A stretch of DNA of 64,000 nucleotides from contig NZ_JAUSXG010000001.1 in assembly GCF_030815855.1 (NCBI RefSeq), positions 4,154,001 through 4,218,000 of the forward strand. Direction: 5' to 3'. The translations under genes and the position numbers were made by a program. How positions within the stretch are numbered: the stretch's first letter is position 1; each line of letters starts with the position of its first letter. Shown here piece after piece: positions 7,932 through 17,218 of this stretch. The DNA is from Variovorax paradoxus. GTDB lineage: Bacteria > Pseudomonadota > Gammaproteobacteria > Burkholderiales > Burkholderiaceae_C. The notes beneath the pieces are model-generated. The model saw only the letters and a program-made list of their open reading frames with translations. It did no database searches and was not told where the DNA came from.

Positions 7932-9146
7932 TTACTTGTTCTTGTTGTAGACGTCGATGAACACCGCGGCCAGCAGCACCAGGCCCTTGATCACCTGCTG
8001 GTAGTCGATGCCGATGCCGAGAATCGACATGCCATTGTTCATCACGCCCATGATGAAGGCGCCGATCACCGCGCCCATCACACGGCCCACGCCGCCCGAG
8101 GCCGAAGCCCCGCCGATGAAGCAGGCGGCAATCACGTCGAGCTCGAAGCCGAGGCCAGCCTTCGGCGTGGCCGTGTTGAGCCGCGCCGCGAACACCAGGC
8201 CCGCGAGAGCCGCCAGCGCACCCATGTTGACGAAAGTAAGAAACGCGAGCCGCTGCGTCTTCACGCCCGACAGCCGGGCCGCCTTCTCGTTGCCGCCCAG
8301 CGCATAGATGCGGCGGCCGATGGTCGTGCGGTTCGTGACGAAGTCGTACACCACGATCAGCACCGCCATCACGATCAGCACATTGGGCAGGCCCTTGTAG
8401 GTCGAGAGCAGGTAGCTGAAGAAGAGAATGATGGCCGCGAAGAACAGGTTCTTCACGAGGAAGAATGCGTAGGGCTCCGTTTCCATGCCGTGCGCCGCCA
8501 GCTTGGCGCGCCCGCGCAGCTTGAAGAACACCAGCGCCGCCGCGGCCAGCGCGCCGACCACCAGAGAGGTGGTGCGCAAGGTGTCGCCGCCCAGCGGATC
8601 GGGAATGAAGCCCGAACTCAGCCGCTGGAACTCGACCGGAAACGGCCCCACTGATTGCCCCGCGAGCAGCGCCAGCGTGAGCCCCTTGAACACCAGCATG
8701 CCCGCGAGCGTGACGATGAACGAAGGGATCTTGCGGAACGCGACGAACCAGCCCTGCGCGGCGCCGATGACCGCGCCCGCCGCAATGCTGATGATGGCCG
8801 TCGGCACGAAATGCCATTCGTACTCGACCATCAGCACCGCCGCCAGCGCGCCGATGAAGCCGCAGACCGAACCCACCGACAGATCGATGTGCCCCGCCAC
8901 GATCACCAGCAGCATGCCCAGCGCCATGATGACGACGTAGCTGTTCTGCAGCAGCAGGTTGGTGAGGTTCAGCGGCCGCAGCAGCGTGCCGTCGGTCAGC
9001 ACCTGGAACAGCACCATGATCGCGACCAGCGAGATCAGCATGCCGTATTCGCGCAGGTTGTTCTTCAGGAAGCCGGCGTGCAGCTTCGGGGCAGCCTCTG
9101 CAATGGGGACCGCGGCGTTCACCGCGTTGACTTCAGGCTGCGACAT
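7932..9146 (-). CDS. gguB: Multiple-sugar ABC transporter permease, GguB/XylH type
   Basis: A 404-residue inner-membrane permease, longer than the neighbouring YtfT and YjfF proteins and of the length typical of GguB/XylH. The signature GHIDLSVGS is at residues 85-93. A central loop of about 60 residues, rich in charged amino acids, precedes the later membrane segments. Its start overlaps the end of gguA by 14 bp, so the two are translationally coupled. With ChvE and GguA it forms the importer that in Agrobacterium and relatives takes up L-arabinose, D-galactose, D-xylose and similar sugars. Confidence 0.88.
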   Translation of the reverse strand: MSQPEVNAVNAAVPIAEAAPKLHAGFLKNNLREYGMLISLVAIMVLFQVLTDGTLLRPLNLTNLLLQNSYVVIMALGMLLVIVAGHIDLSVGSVCGFIGALAAVLMVEYEWHFVPTAIISIAAGAVIGAAQGWFVAFRKIPSFIVTLAGMLVFKGLTLALLAGQSVGPFPVEFQRLSSGFIPDPLGGDTLRTTSLVVGALAAAALVFFKLRGRAKLAAHGMETEPYAFFLVKNLFFAAIILFFSYLLSTYKGLPNVLIVMAVLIVVYDFVTNRTTIGRRIYALGGNEKAARLSGVKTQRLAFLTFVNMGALAALAGLVFAARLNTATPKAGLGFELDVIAACFIGGASASGGVGRVMGAVIGAFIMGVMNNGMSILGIGIDYQQVIKGLVLLAAVFIDVYNKNK

Positions 9147-10704
9147 GGACGGAACTCCCCGCGCTCACGATGGCATGCATGATGCGTTCCTGCGAAGCCT
9201 CGGCGGCCGGAAATTCGGCCACGAAACGGCCCTCGTTCATGACATAGATGCGGTCGCACATGCCTAGCAGTTCCGGCAGTTCGGAAGAAATCATGAGAAT
9301 GCCTTTGCCCTCGCTCGCGAGCTGGTCGATGATGGTGTAAATCTCGTACTTGGCGCCCACGTCGATGCCGCGCGTGGGTTCGTCCAGAATCAGGAGTTCG
9401 GGTTTGGTAAAGAGCCACTTGCTGAGCACCACCTTCTGCTGGTTGCCGCCCGACAGGTTGACCACCAGTTGCTCCACCCCCGAAGAGCGGATGTTGAGCG
9501 CCTTGCGGTAGTCGCTTGCCACCTTGAACTCGCGCGCGTCGTCGATCACCATGGAACTGGAAACCGCCTCCAGGTTCGCTAGGCTCACGTTCTTGCGGAT
9601 GTCTTCTTCCAGCACCAGCCCCAGGCCCTTGCGGTCTTCGGTGACGTAGGCAATGCCCCGGTCGATGGCCTTGCCCACTGTGCTTACGTCCACGGGCTGG
9701 CCGTGCATCAGCACGGTGCCGCTGATGCGTTGGCCGTAGGACTTACCGAACACGCTCATCGCGAGTTCGGTGCGGCCCGCGCCCATGAGGCCCGCGATAC
9801 CGACGATTTCGCCTTGGCGCACATGCAGGTTCACGCCCTTGATCTGTTCGCGGTCGGCATGCAGCGCGTGGTGCACGCGCCAGTCGCGCACCTCGAACAC
9901 GGTGTCCCCGATCTTCGGATGGCGCTGCGGATAGCGGTGCGCCATGTCGCGCCCCACCATGCCGCGGATGATGCGGTCCTCGCTGATCGGCTGGTTGCGG
10001 CAATCCATCGTTTCCACGGTGGCGCCGTCGCGCAGCACGGTGATCGAGTCGGCCACCTTGGCAATTTCGTTGAGCTTGTGCGAGATAAGAATCGACGCGA
10101 TGCCCTGGCGCTTCAGCTCGAGCAGCAGCATCAGCAGCGCGTCGCTGTCGTTCTCGTTGAGGCTGGCCGTGGGCTCGTCCAGGATCAGCAGCTTGACCTC
10201 CTTGGCCAAGGCCTTGGCAATTTCGACCAGCTGCTGCTTGCCCACGCCCAGGTCGGTCACCAGGGTGGTGGGCGGTTCTTTCAGGCCCACCTTGGCGAGC
10301 AGCTCGCGCGTCTTCGCATAGGCGGCGAACCAGTCGATCACGCCGCCGCGCGTGATCTCGTTGCCGAGAAAGATGTTCTCGGCAATGGACAGCAGCGGCA
10401 CCAGCGCAAGCTCCTGGTGAATGATGATGATGCCGAGCTTCTCGCTGTCGGCAATGCCTTTGAAGCGGCGCAGCTCGCCTTCGAAGTGAATTTCGCCGGT
10501 GTACGAGTCGCACGGGTAGACGCCGCTCAGCACCTTCATGAGCGTCGACTTGCCCGCGCCGTTCTCGCCGACCACCGCATGGATCTCGCCCGCGCGCACC
10601 GCGAGGTTGACATTGCTCAGCGCCTTCACGCCGGGAAATGTCTTGGTGATGCCGCGCATCTCGAGGATGCTGCGCGAGTCCGCTTCCATGCCGTGGTTGC
10701 TCAC
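9133..10704 (-). CDS. gguA: Multiple-sugar ABC transporter ATP-binding protein, GguA type
   Basis: A tandem ABC ATPase of 523 residues. Walker A of the first domain is GENGAGKST (residues 46-54); the second half carries GLMGAGRTE and [15 protein letters not shown]. The start given is a GTG overlapping the chvE stop as GTGA. A downstream ATG at 10689 (MEADSR) is also possible, since most relatives begin close to [14 protein letters not shown]. It energises GguB for sugar import. The chvE-gguA-gguB order is the one seen in Agrobacterium, but here the trio is embedded in a ytfQRT-yjfF set. Confidence 0.9.
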   Translation of the reverse strand: MSNHGMEADSRSILEMRGITKTFPGVKALSNVNLAVRAGEIHAVVGENGAGKSTLMKVLSGVYPCDSYTGEIHFEGELRRFKGIADSEKLGIIIIHQELALVPLLSIAENIFLGNEITRGGVIDWFAAYAKTRELLAKVGLKEPPTTLVTDLGVGKQQLVEIAKALAKEVKLLILDEPTASLNENDSDALLMLLLELKRQGIASILISHKLNEIAKVADSITVLRDGATVETMDCRNQPISEDRIIRGMVGRDMAHRYPQRHPKIGDTVFEVRDWRVHHALHADREQIKGVNLHVRQGEIVGIAGLMGAGRTELAMSVFGKSYGQRISGTVLMHGQPVDVSTVGKAIDRGIAYVTEDRKGLGLVLEEDIRKNVSLANLEAVSSSMVIDDAREFKVASDYRKALNIRSSGVEQLVVNLSGGNQQKVVLSKWLFTKPELLILDEPTRGIDVGAKYEIYTIIDQLASEGKGILMISSELPELLGMCDRIYVMNEGRFVAEFPAAEASQERIMHAIVSAGSSVHVAA

Positions 10705-11771
10705 TTGACCTGGCTTTCCTTGTAATAGCCGCTGTCGACCAGCACCTGCTTCCAGTTGGCGCCATCCACGCTCACGGGCTTGAGCAGGTACGACGGCACC
10801 ACCTTGACGCCGTTGTTGTAGGTCTTGGTGTCGTTCACTTCAGGCGTCTTGCCCGACAGCATCGCGTCGACCATCGCCACCGTGACCTTGGCCAGCTCAC
10901 GCGTGTCCTTGAACACGGTCGAGGTCTGTTCCTTGCGGAGAATCGACTTCACCGAAGGAATCTCGGCGTCCTGGCCCGAGACGATCGGCATCGGCTGCGA
11001 AGCCGAGCCATAGCCCACGCCCTTGAGCGACGACAGAATGCCGATCGACAGGCCGTCGTACGGCGACAGCACCGCATCGACGCGGTCCTTGCTGTAGTAC
11101 GCCGACAGCAGGTTGTCCATGCGCGCCTGCGCCACCGCGCCGTCCCAGCGCAGCGTGCCGACCTTGTCCATGCCCATCTGCTTGCTGCGCACCACCAGCT
11201 TGCCGCTCTTGATGTACGGGTCGAGCACCGACATGGCGCCGTTGTAGAAGAAGAACGCGTTGTTGTCGTCGGGCGAGCCGCCGAACAGCTCGATGTTGAA
11301 CGGGCCCTTGCCGCTCTTCAGGTCGAGCGCCTTCTCGATCGACTGCGCCTGCAGCACGCCGACCTGGAAGTTGTCGAAGGTGGCGTAGTAGTCGACGTTC
11401 TTCGAGCCCTTGATGAGCCGGTCGTACGCGATGACCTTCACGCCCTTGTCGGCCGCCTTCTGCAGCACGTCGGACAGCGTGGAGCCATCGATGGCCGCAA
11501 TCACCAGGACCTTCGAACCCTTGGTGACCATGTTCTCGATTTGCGCGAGCTGGTTCGGAATGTCGTCGTCGGCGTACTGCAGGTCGGTCTTGTAGCCCTT
11601 TTCCTTGAAGTACTTGACCATGTTGGCGCCGTCCGCGATCCAGCGGGCCGACGACTTGGTCGGCATGGAGATGGCGATCGGGCCCTTGTCCTGCGCATGC
11701 GCGAGCGGCGCAATGCCGGCCACGGCCAGCGCGATGCCTGTGAGCGAGGCCTTGAGGAAATTGCGTTTCAT
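10701..11771 (-). CDS. chvE: Periplasmic multiple-sugar-binding protein ChvE
   Basis: A 356-residue periplasmic binding protein with a signal peptide cleaved near AHA-QD (about residue 26) and the type I two-lobe sugar-binding fold ([28 protein letters not shown]). It closely resembles ChvE, which binds L-arabinose, D-galactose, D-glucose and D-xylose and delivers them to GguAB. In Agrobacterium ChvE also signals through VirA; no VirA-like sensor is visible in this window. It lies directly upstream of gguA and 12 bp after ytfQ, giving two different binding-protein genes side by side. Confidence 0.92.
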   Translation of the reverse strand: MKRNFLKASLTGIALAVAGIAPLAHAQDKGPIAISMPTKSSARWIADGANMVKYFKEKGYKTDLQYADDDIPNQLAQIENMVTKGSKVLVIAAIDGSTLSDVLQKAADKGVKVIAYDRLIKGSKNVDYYATFDNFQVGVLQAQSIEKALDLKSGKGPFNIELFGGSPDDNNAFFFYNGAMSVLDPYIKSGKLVVRSKQMGMDKVGTLRWDGAVAQARMDNLLSAYYSKDRVDAVLSPYDGLSIGILSSLKGVGYGSASQPMPIVSGQDAEIPSVKSILRKEQTSTVFKDTRELAKVTVAMVDAMLSGKTPEVNDTKTYNNGVKVVPSYLLKPVSVDGANWKQVLVDSGYYKESQVK

Positions 11772-11783
11772 GGGTGGTTGCTC

Positions 11784-12749
11784 TCAGTACTTGCGATTGG
11801 GAAACTCTTTGGCGGCGACTTCCATCGGGAAGATCGTCTCTTCGGTCACGATGCGCTTGGGCAGCGGCTTGCCGGCCTTGATGTCCTTCACGGCGCTCAT
11901 CAGCTGGGGGCCGAGCAGCGGGCTGCATTCCACCGACACGTTGAGCTTGCCGGCGATCATGGCTTCGAAGGCGCCCTTGACGGCATCGATCGAGATGATC
12001 GTGATGTCCTTGGCCGGCTTCATGCCCGCTTCCTCGATGGCCTGGATGGCGCCGATGGCCATGTCGTCGTTGTGCGCGTAGAGCACGTTGATCTTCTTGC
12101 CCTCGGCCTTCAGGAAGGCTTCCATCACTTCCTTGCCCTTGGCGCGCGTGAAGTCGCCGGTTTGCGAGCGCACGATCTTGAACTTCGGGTCGGCCTTGAT
12201 GATTTCCTCGAAGCCCTTCTTGCGGTCGATGGCCGGGGCGGAGCCCACGGTGCCCTGCAGTTCGACGATGTTCACTTCGCCCTTCTGGTCCTTCATCTTC
12301 TCGACCAGCCAGCGGCCCGCCTTGCGGCCTTCCTCGACGAAGTCGGAGCCCATGAAGGTCACGAAGAGCGTGTCGTCCTTGGTGTTCACCGAGCGGTCGG
12401 TCAGCACCACCGGAATCTTCGCGGCCTTGGCTTCGCGCAGCACCGTTTCCCAGCCCGATTCGACGACCGGCGAGAAGGCGATGACATCGACCTTCTGCGC
12501 GATGAACGAGCGGATGGCCTTGATCTGGTTTTCCTGCTTCTGCTGTGCGTCGGAGAACTTGAGCTCGATGCCCGCTTCCTTGGCGGAAGCCTTGATCGAC
12601 TCGGTGTTGGCGGTGCGCCATTCGCTCTCGGCGCCAACCTGGCTGAAGCCCAGCACGATTTTCTTCTGCGCCAGTGCGGTGGCGGGCAGAAGCCCTCCGA
12701 GCGAAGCCGCGGCGAGCGCGATATTGAGTGTGCGGCGATTGAGTGTCAT
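11784..12749 (-). CDS. ytfQ: Periplasmic sugar-binding protein, YtfQ type
   Basis: A 321-residue periplasmic binding protein with a signal peptide ending near ALA-QKK. The segments IVLGFSQVGAESEWR, HNDDMAIGAIQAI and SIDAVKGAFEAM match the galactofuranose-binding YtfQ family, whose Burkholderiales members also bind arabinose or galactose. The start is set at the ATG at 12749, preceded by AAGGAGA. It should feed the YtfR-YtfT-YjfF transporter encoded further downstream, although the chvE-gguAB genes come first. It is the second gene of the operon, 47 bp after the aldehyde dehydrogenase gene. Confidence 0.88.
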   Translation of the reverse strand: MTLNRRTLNIALAAASLGGLLPATALAQKKIVLGFSQVGAESEWRTANTESIKASAKEAGIELKFSDAQQKQENQIKAIRSFIAQKVDVIAFSPVVESGWETVLREAKAAKIPVVLTDRSVNTKDDTLFVTFMGSDFVEEGRKAGRWLVEKMKDQKGEVNIVELQGTVGSAPAIDRKKGFEEIIKADPKFKIVRSQTGDFTRAKGKEVMEAFLKAEGKKINVLYAHNDDMAIGAIQAIEEAGMKPAKDITIISIDAVKGAFEAMIAGKLNVSVECSPLLGPQLMSAVKDIKAGKPLPKRIVTEETIFPMEVAAKEFPNRKY

Positions 12750-12796
12750 GGCTGTCTCCTTCTTTCTAAGTGCTTGTTGAAAACCGTCCGTGGTGG

Positions 12797-14248
12797 TCAG
12801 GCCAGCATGTAGCCGGTCTTGACCGTCGTGTAGAACTCCGCGGCGTGGCGCCCTTGTTCGCGCGGCCCGTAGCCCGACCCCTTGCGCCCGCCGAAGGGTA
12901 CGTGGAAGTCCACCCCCGCGGTCGGCAGATTGACCATCGTCATGCCGACCTCGGCATGGCGTCTGAAATGCATGGCGTGCTTGAGCGAGTTGGTGCAGAT
13001 GCCCGCACTGAGGCCCGAGGGCGTGTCGTTGCACAACGCCAGCGCTTCGTCGTAGTTGGCGACACGCAGCACGCAGGCCAGCGGCCCGAAGATTTCCTCG
13101 CGCGCAATGCGGTGCTCCGGCTTGGCCAGGAAGAGCGCCGGGCTCATGTAGTGGCCTGCGGTGGCGCGCTTGAGCGGCTCGCCGCCCCACACATGCTCGG
13201 CGCCTTCTTCCCGGGCCACGTCGACCCAGGCCAGGCTGCGCGCAAGCCGCTCTTCGTCGACCATCGGCCCGATGTCCACGCCGCGCTCCAGCGCATGGCC
13301 GATCTTCAACTTCTTGAGGCGCTCGCGCAGCCGTGAAACGAAGATGTCGTGCACGGCGGCTTCGACGATGAGCCGGCTCGACGCCGTGCAGCGCTGGCCG
13401 TTGGAGAAGTAGGCGCCCTGCACCGCGCAGTCGACCGCGTGATCGAGGTCGGCATCGGCCAGCACGACGAGCGCGTTCTTGCCGCCCATTTCGAGCTGCA
13501 CCTTGGCACGCCGCGCGGCGGCCGCCTGGAGAATGCGTTCGCCGTTGCGCGCCGAGCCAGTGAAGCTCACCGCATCGACCAGCGGGCTGTCGACCAGCGC
13601 CTGGCCGGCCTCGCGGCCACTGCCCATCACCAGGTTGAAAACGCCCGCCGGCAACGCGGCGCGGCTGATGATTTCGGCCAGCGTCCAACCGCAGGCCGGC
13701 ACCAGTTCGGCCGGCTTGAACACCACGCTGTTGCCATGCGCGAGCGCGGGCGCAATCTTGGTGGCCGGCACCGCGAGCGGCGAGCTCCATGGCGTGATGA
13801 GCCCCGCCACGCCCACCGGCTCGCGCGTGACGTCGACCTGCACGCCCGCGCGCAGCGAGGCCATGTTCTCGCCGCCGCCGCGCATCGCCTCGCCCGCGAA
13901 GAACTTGAAGGTCTGGCCGGCGCGCGTGGCCTCGGCCACCGCCTCCGGCAGGGTCTTGCCGACCTCGCGCGCCAGCAGCAAGCCGAGCTCGTCCCTGCGC
14001 GCCAGCAGTTCGGTGCCGATGCGGTCGAGCACATCGGCCCGGCGTTGCGGCGTGCTGTGGCTCCAGTGCGGAAAGGCATCGGCTGCCGCGCGAATCGCGA
14101 AATCCACCTGGCGGCGGTCAGCACGTGCGTATTCGGCCACCACTTCACTGGTGTCCGAAGGATTGGCGCTCACACCGGTGGTCGCGCTGGTTTCCCAGCG
14201 GCCGTTGATGTATTGCCGCACGTTCTGATGGAGCTCGCCGTGGATCAC
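12797..14248 (-). CDS. Aldehyde dehydrogenase, probable 2-oxoglutarate-semialdehyde dehydrogenase
   Basis: A 483-residue NAD(P)-dependent aldehyde dehydrogenase. The catalytic cysteine (C287, NGQRCTAS) and general-base glutamate (E253, LEMGGKN) are present. The canonical PWNFP motif reads PWSSP (residues 153-157), so the asparagine that normally stabilises the oxyanion is replaced by serine; the nucleotide sequence confirms this. As first gene of the sugar operon it fits the last step, oxidising 2-oxoglutarate semialdehyde to 2-oxoglutarate. The start is a GTG with a weak ribosome binding site; no in-frame ATG exists nearby. An alternative role on another sugar-derived aldehyde is possible. 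Confidence 0.82.
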   Translation of the reverse strand: MIHGELHQNVRQYINGRWETSATTGVSANPSDTSEVVAEYARADRRQVDFAIRAAADAFPHWSHSTPQRRADVLDRIGTELLARRDELGLLLAREVGKTLPEAVAEATRAGQTFKFFAGEAMRGGGENMASLRAGVQVDVTREPVGVAGLITPWSSPLAVPATKIAPALAHGNSVVFKPAELVPACGWTLAEIISRAALPAGVFNLVMGSGREAGQALVDSPLVDAVSFTGSARNGERILQAAAARRAKVQLEMGGKNALVVLADADLDHAVDCAVQGAYFSNGQRCTASSRLIVEAAVHDIFVSRLRERLKKLKIGHALERGVDIGPMVDEERLARSLAWVDVAREEGAEHVWGGEPLKRATAGHYMSPALFLAKPEHRIAREEIFGPLACVLRVANYDEALALCNDTPSGLSAGICTNSLKHAMHFRRHAEVGMTMVNLPTAGVDFHVPFGGRKGSGYGPREQGRHAAEFYTTVKTGYMLA

Positions 14249-14296
14249 CCGACACCTTGTCTCTGGTTTTGGAAGTGCCGCGAGTCTAGGAACAGA

Positions 14297-14340
14297 ATTG
14301 ATATCAATCCAATCATTTTTTCGACAAAATGCATATCAAT
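14297..14340. promoter_or_regulatory. Probable LysR/GbpR operator pair
   Basis: A perfect 12-bp palindrome ATTGATATCAAT (14297-14308) and a 10/12 copy ATGCATATCAAT (14329-14340) lie 32 bp apart, about three helical turns, between the divergent aldehyde dehydrogenase and lysR genes. Related TATCAAT and TGATATTGAT sequences recur between the SDR and lactonase genes near 16160-16203, which suggests one regulator for both promoters. Confidence 0.5.
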
Positions 14341-14383
14341 CGCCGGATTCTGGAAAACCCGCACAGCCCAAAGTTTTAAAACA

Positions 14384-15343
14384 ATGACCAACTACAACCA
14401 CTGGTTCATCCGTGCCCGCCTCAAGACGCGGCAACTGCTTCTGCTGGTGGCGCTCGCGGAGGAAGGCAACATTCACCGCGCGGCGCAAGTGCTGAACATG
14501 ACCCAGCCCGCAGCCTCCAAGCTGCTGAAAGACCTCGAAGACGTGCTGGAGGTGCCGCTGTTCGACCGCCTGCCGCGCGGCATGCGCCCTACCTGGTACG
14601 GCGAAACCATGATCCGGCACGCGCGCGTGGCGCTGGCCAGCCTGAACCAGGCGCACGACGAACTCACCGCGCTGAAGGCGGGCCGCTTCGGCCAGGTCGG
14701 CGTCGGCGCCATCACCGCGCCGGGCCTCACGCTGATGCCGCCCGCGGTGGCGATGGTGAAGCGCGAGCAGCCCGACCTGCGCGTGTCGCTCGAAATCGAG
14801 ACCAGCGCGGTGCTGATCGATCGGCTCGAACAGGGCAAGCTCGACATCCTCGTCGCGCGGCTGTTCGCCGAGCACGACAAGTCTCAGTTGCGCTACGAAG
14901 CGCTGGCCGAGGAGCCGGTGTGCGCGCTGGTGCGCCCCGGCCATCCGCTGCTCGGCATGAGCGGCCTCACGCTGCGCGACGTGGTGGGCGCCGGCTGGAT
15001 CGTGCCGCCCTCGGGCAGCGTGCTGCGCCACCGATTCGAGCTGATGTTCCAGGAAGAAGGCCTCTCGCCGCCGACCAACGTCATCGAGAGTTCGGCCCTG
15101 CTCTTCATCACGCGCATGCTGCAGCAAAGCGACATGGTGGCCGTGCTCGCGACCGACGTGGCGCGCTACTACGCCGCGCACGGCATCGTGTCGCTGCTGC
15201 CGCTCGACATGCCCTGCCACATGGACGCCTTCGGCATCATCACGCGCACCGATCGGCTGCTCTCGCCGGCGGCCAAGGTGATGATGAAGGCGCTGAAGAC
15301 CGCGAGCCTCAGCGTCTACGGACGCAAGCTCGAGATGGACTGA
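14384..15343 (+). CDS. LysR-family regulator, GbpR-like
   Basis: A 319-residue LysR-type regulator. The winged helix-turn-helix spans about residues 15-75 (RQLLLLVALAEEGNIHRAAQVLNMTQPAASKLLK), and a periplasmic-binding-like effector domain follows. It is divergent from the sugar operon, with 135 bp between the starts holding the ATTGATATCAAT palindrome. In Agrobacterium and Azospirillum a LysR protein, GbpR, controls chvE-like genes in response to arabinose, galactose or fucose, and this protein fits that place and size. The ATG at 14384 is used because upstream sequence in this frame is antisense to the dehydrogenase gene. Confidence 0.85.
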   Translation: MTNYNHWFIRARLKTRQLLLLVALAEEGNIHRAAQVLNMTQPAASKLLKDLEDVLEVPLFDRLPRGMRPTWYGETMIRHARVALASLNQAHDELTALKAGRFGQVGVGAITAPGLTLMPPAVAMVKREQPDLRVSLEIETSAVLIDRLEQGKLDILVARLFAEHDKSQLRYEALAEEPVCALVRPGHPLLGMSGLTLRDVVGAGWIVPPSGSVLRHRFELMFQEEGLSPPTNVIESSALLFITRMLQQSDMVAVLATDVARYYAAHGIVSLLPLDMPCHMDAFGIITRTDRLLSPAAKVMMKALKTASLSVYGRKLEMD

Positions 15344-15347
15344 TCCA

Positions 15348-16124
15348 TCAGGTCCAGCCGGCGTCCACCGTGAACTCCTGCGCGGTGCACATCTTCGCGT
15401 CGTCCGAGGCCAGGAACAGCACCATGCGCGCGATGTCCTCGGGCATCAGCTTGTCGGGCAGGCACTGGTTGCGCTTGAGCGCCTGTTCGCCGTCTTCGTC
15501 GAGCCACAGCTTCACCTGGCGGTCGGTCATCACCCAGCCAGGAGACACCGTGTTGATGCGGATGCGGTCGCGGCCCAGATCCACCGCGAGGCCGCGCGTG
15601 AGGCCGTTGACCGACGACTTGGCGATGGCGTAGCACGGATAGCCCGAGCCCTTGGTCTGCCACCCCGTCGAGCCCAGGTTGACGACCGAGCCGAAGCCCA
15701 GCCGCCGCATGCCCGGCACCACCGACTGGATCGCGAACAGCGCCGGCCGCTCGTTGATCGCCATGCGGTTGTCGTAGTAGTCGGGCGTGACCGACTCGAG
15801 CGTGTGGCGGTCGTCGCTCGCCACGTTGTTGACCAGCACGGCGAAGTCGCCCAGCTCGGCGCTCGCGTCGGCCATGGCCTTCTGCATCGCGCCGATGTCG
15901 CGCACATCGCAGGCACGCCACCACGGCGCTGCATGGCCGTTTTCGACGATCTGTTGCGCGAGCGCCGCGCTGGCGCCCTCGGCAATGTCGATGAAAGCCA
16001 CGCGCGCGCCCTGCGCGGCAAACGCGGCAACAATGGCCGCGCCAATGCCGCTGCCGCCACCGGTGACGAACACCGCGCGGCCCTCCAGGCTGGGGTGGAT
16101 CGAGAGCTTCGGGGAATCTTTCAA
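15348..16124 (-). CDS. SDR-family sugar 1-dehydrogenase (L-arabinose/D-galactose type)
   Basis: A 258-residue short-chain dehydrogenase. The nucleotide-binding TGGGSGIG is at residues 21-28, NNVA at 99-102, and the catalytic residues N124, S152, Y165 and K169 (YAIAK) are all present. The FIDIAE stretch after the second beta strand, with an acidic residue, favours NAD+. In this context it should oxidise an aldose at C1 to its lactone, the first step of the pathway. It is convergent with the lysR gene, only 4 bp apart, and divergent from the lactonase gene. The exact sugar cannot be told from sequence. Confidence 0.78.
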   Translation of the reverse strand: MKDSPKLSIHPSLEGRAVFVTGGGSGIGAAIVAAFAAQGARVAFIDIAEGASAALAQQIVENGHAAPWWRACDVRDIGAMQKAMADASAELGDFAVLVNNVASDDRHTLESVTPDYYDNRMAINERPALFAIQSVVPGMRRLGFGSVVNLGSTGWQTKGSGYPCYAIAKSSVNGLTRGLAVDLGRDRIRINTVSPGWVMTDRQVKLWLDEDGEQALKRNQCLPDKLMPEDIARMVLFLASDDAKMCTAQEFTVDAGWT

Positions 16125-16259
16125 GGTGTGTGTCTCCGGGTCGGCAATGACATTGCAAAATCAATATCACTTGATGCCATAAAGATTGGTTTCTATTATC
16201 AATATGCCTTGATACGATCCACCGCGTCAAGGTCCCGAGACAACGAAGGCGCAAAACAA

Positions 16260-17210
16260 ATGACCCAGAACGGCAGCACATCCCGGCCCGCGCACCTCGG
16301 TGCGCCATCGATCCTCGGCGAGCCCGAATGCCTGTGGCCCGCGGGCGCCACGCTCGGCGAAGGCACGCTGTGGTCGCCGCGCGAACAGGTGCTCTACTGG
16401 ATCGACATCCTCGAATGCCGCCTGTACCGTTACGACCCGCAAAGCGGTGCGCGCCAAAGCTGGCAGTTCGACGAAGAGATCACTGCGCTGGCCGAGCGCG
16501 CGGGCGCGCCGGGGCTGATCGTCACGATGCGCCGCGGCTTCGCGTTCTTCGACCCCGCTGTCGACGCGCCGCCGCGCTACCTGCACCAGCCCGAAACCGA
16601 CCGCCCCGGCAACCGCTTCAACGACGGCAAGTGCGACAGCAAGGGTCGCTTCTGGGGCGGCACCATGGACTTCGATTGCGCGGCGCGGACCGGTGCGCTC
16701 TATCGATTCGATGCCGACAGCCGCTGCACGCGCCATGACGACGGCTTTGCGGTCACCAACGGGCCGACGTGGTCGCTCGACGAACGCACCATGTACTTCA
16801 ACGCCACCGTCGAAGGCTGCGTCTATGCCTACGACTTCGACAGCGAAGCCGGCACCGTGAGCAACAAGCGGGTGTGGCTTCGTTTTGCGAAAGGCGACGG
16901 CCTGCCCGACGGCATGACGACCGACGCGGCCGGCCGCCTGTGGATTGCGCGCTGGGGCGGGCACTGCGTGAGCTGCCACGACCCGGTCAGCGGCGCCGAG
17001 CTGGCCCGCATCGCGCTGCCCGCGAGCAACGTCACCGACTGCGCCTTCGGCGGCGGCGACCTGTGCACGCTCTACATCACCACCGCGCGCAGCGGGCTCA
17101 CGGCCGAACAGATCGAAGCGGAGCCGCTGGCCGGCGGGTTGTTCTCGGTTCGCATCGGAAGCCCCGGCTTGCTCGCTGCGGAGTTCGGGGCCGCAGCGGT
17201 CAAGGCCTAG
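16260..17210 (+). CDS. SMP-30/gluconolactonase-family sugar lactonase
   Basis: A 316-residue six-bladed beta-propeller lactonase. The expected metal ligands are present: E34 (LGEGTLW), N168 (FAVTNGPT) and D217 (LPDGMT), together with N121 in NRFNDGK, which contacts substrate in relatives. It would hydrolyse the sugar lactone made by the divergent SDR dehydrogenase to the open aldonate used by the IlvD-type dehydratase. The ATG at 16260 is used; the frame upstream is antisense to the SDR gene. The intergenic promoter region carries motifs like those upstream of the main operon. Confidence 0.85.
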   Translation: MTQNGSTSRPAHLGAPSILGEPECLWPAGATLGEGTLWSPREQVLYWIDILECRLYRYDPQSGARQSWQFDEEITALAERAGAPGLIVTMRRGFAFFDPAVDAPPRYLHQPETDRPGNRFNDGKCDSKGRFWGGTMDFDCAARTGALYRFDADSRCTRHDDGFAVTNGPTWSLDERTMYFNATVEGCVYAYDFDSEAGTVSNKRVWLRFAKGDGLPDGMTTDAAGRLWIARWGGHCVSCHDPVSGAELARIALPASNVTDCAFGGGDLCTLYITTARSGLTAEQIEAEPLAGGLFSVRIGSPGLLAAEFGAAAVKA

Positions 17211-17218
17211 GCCCGGGC

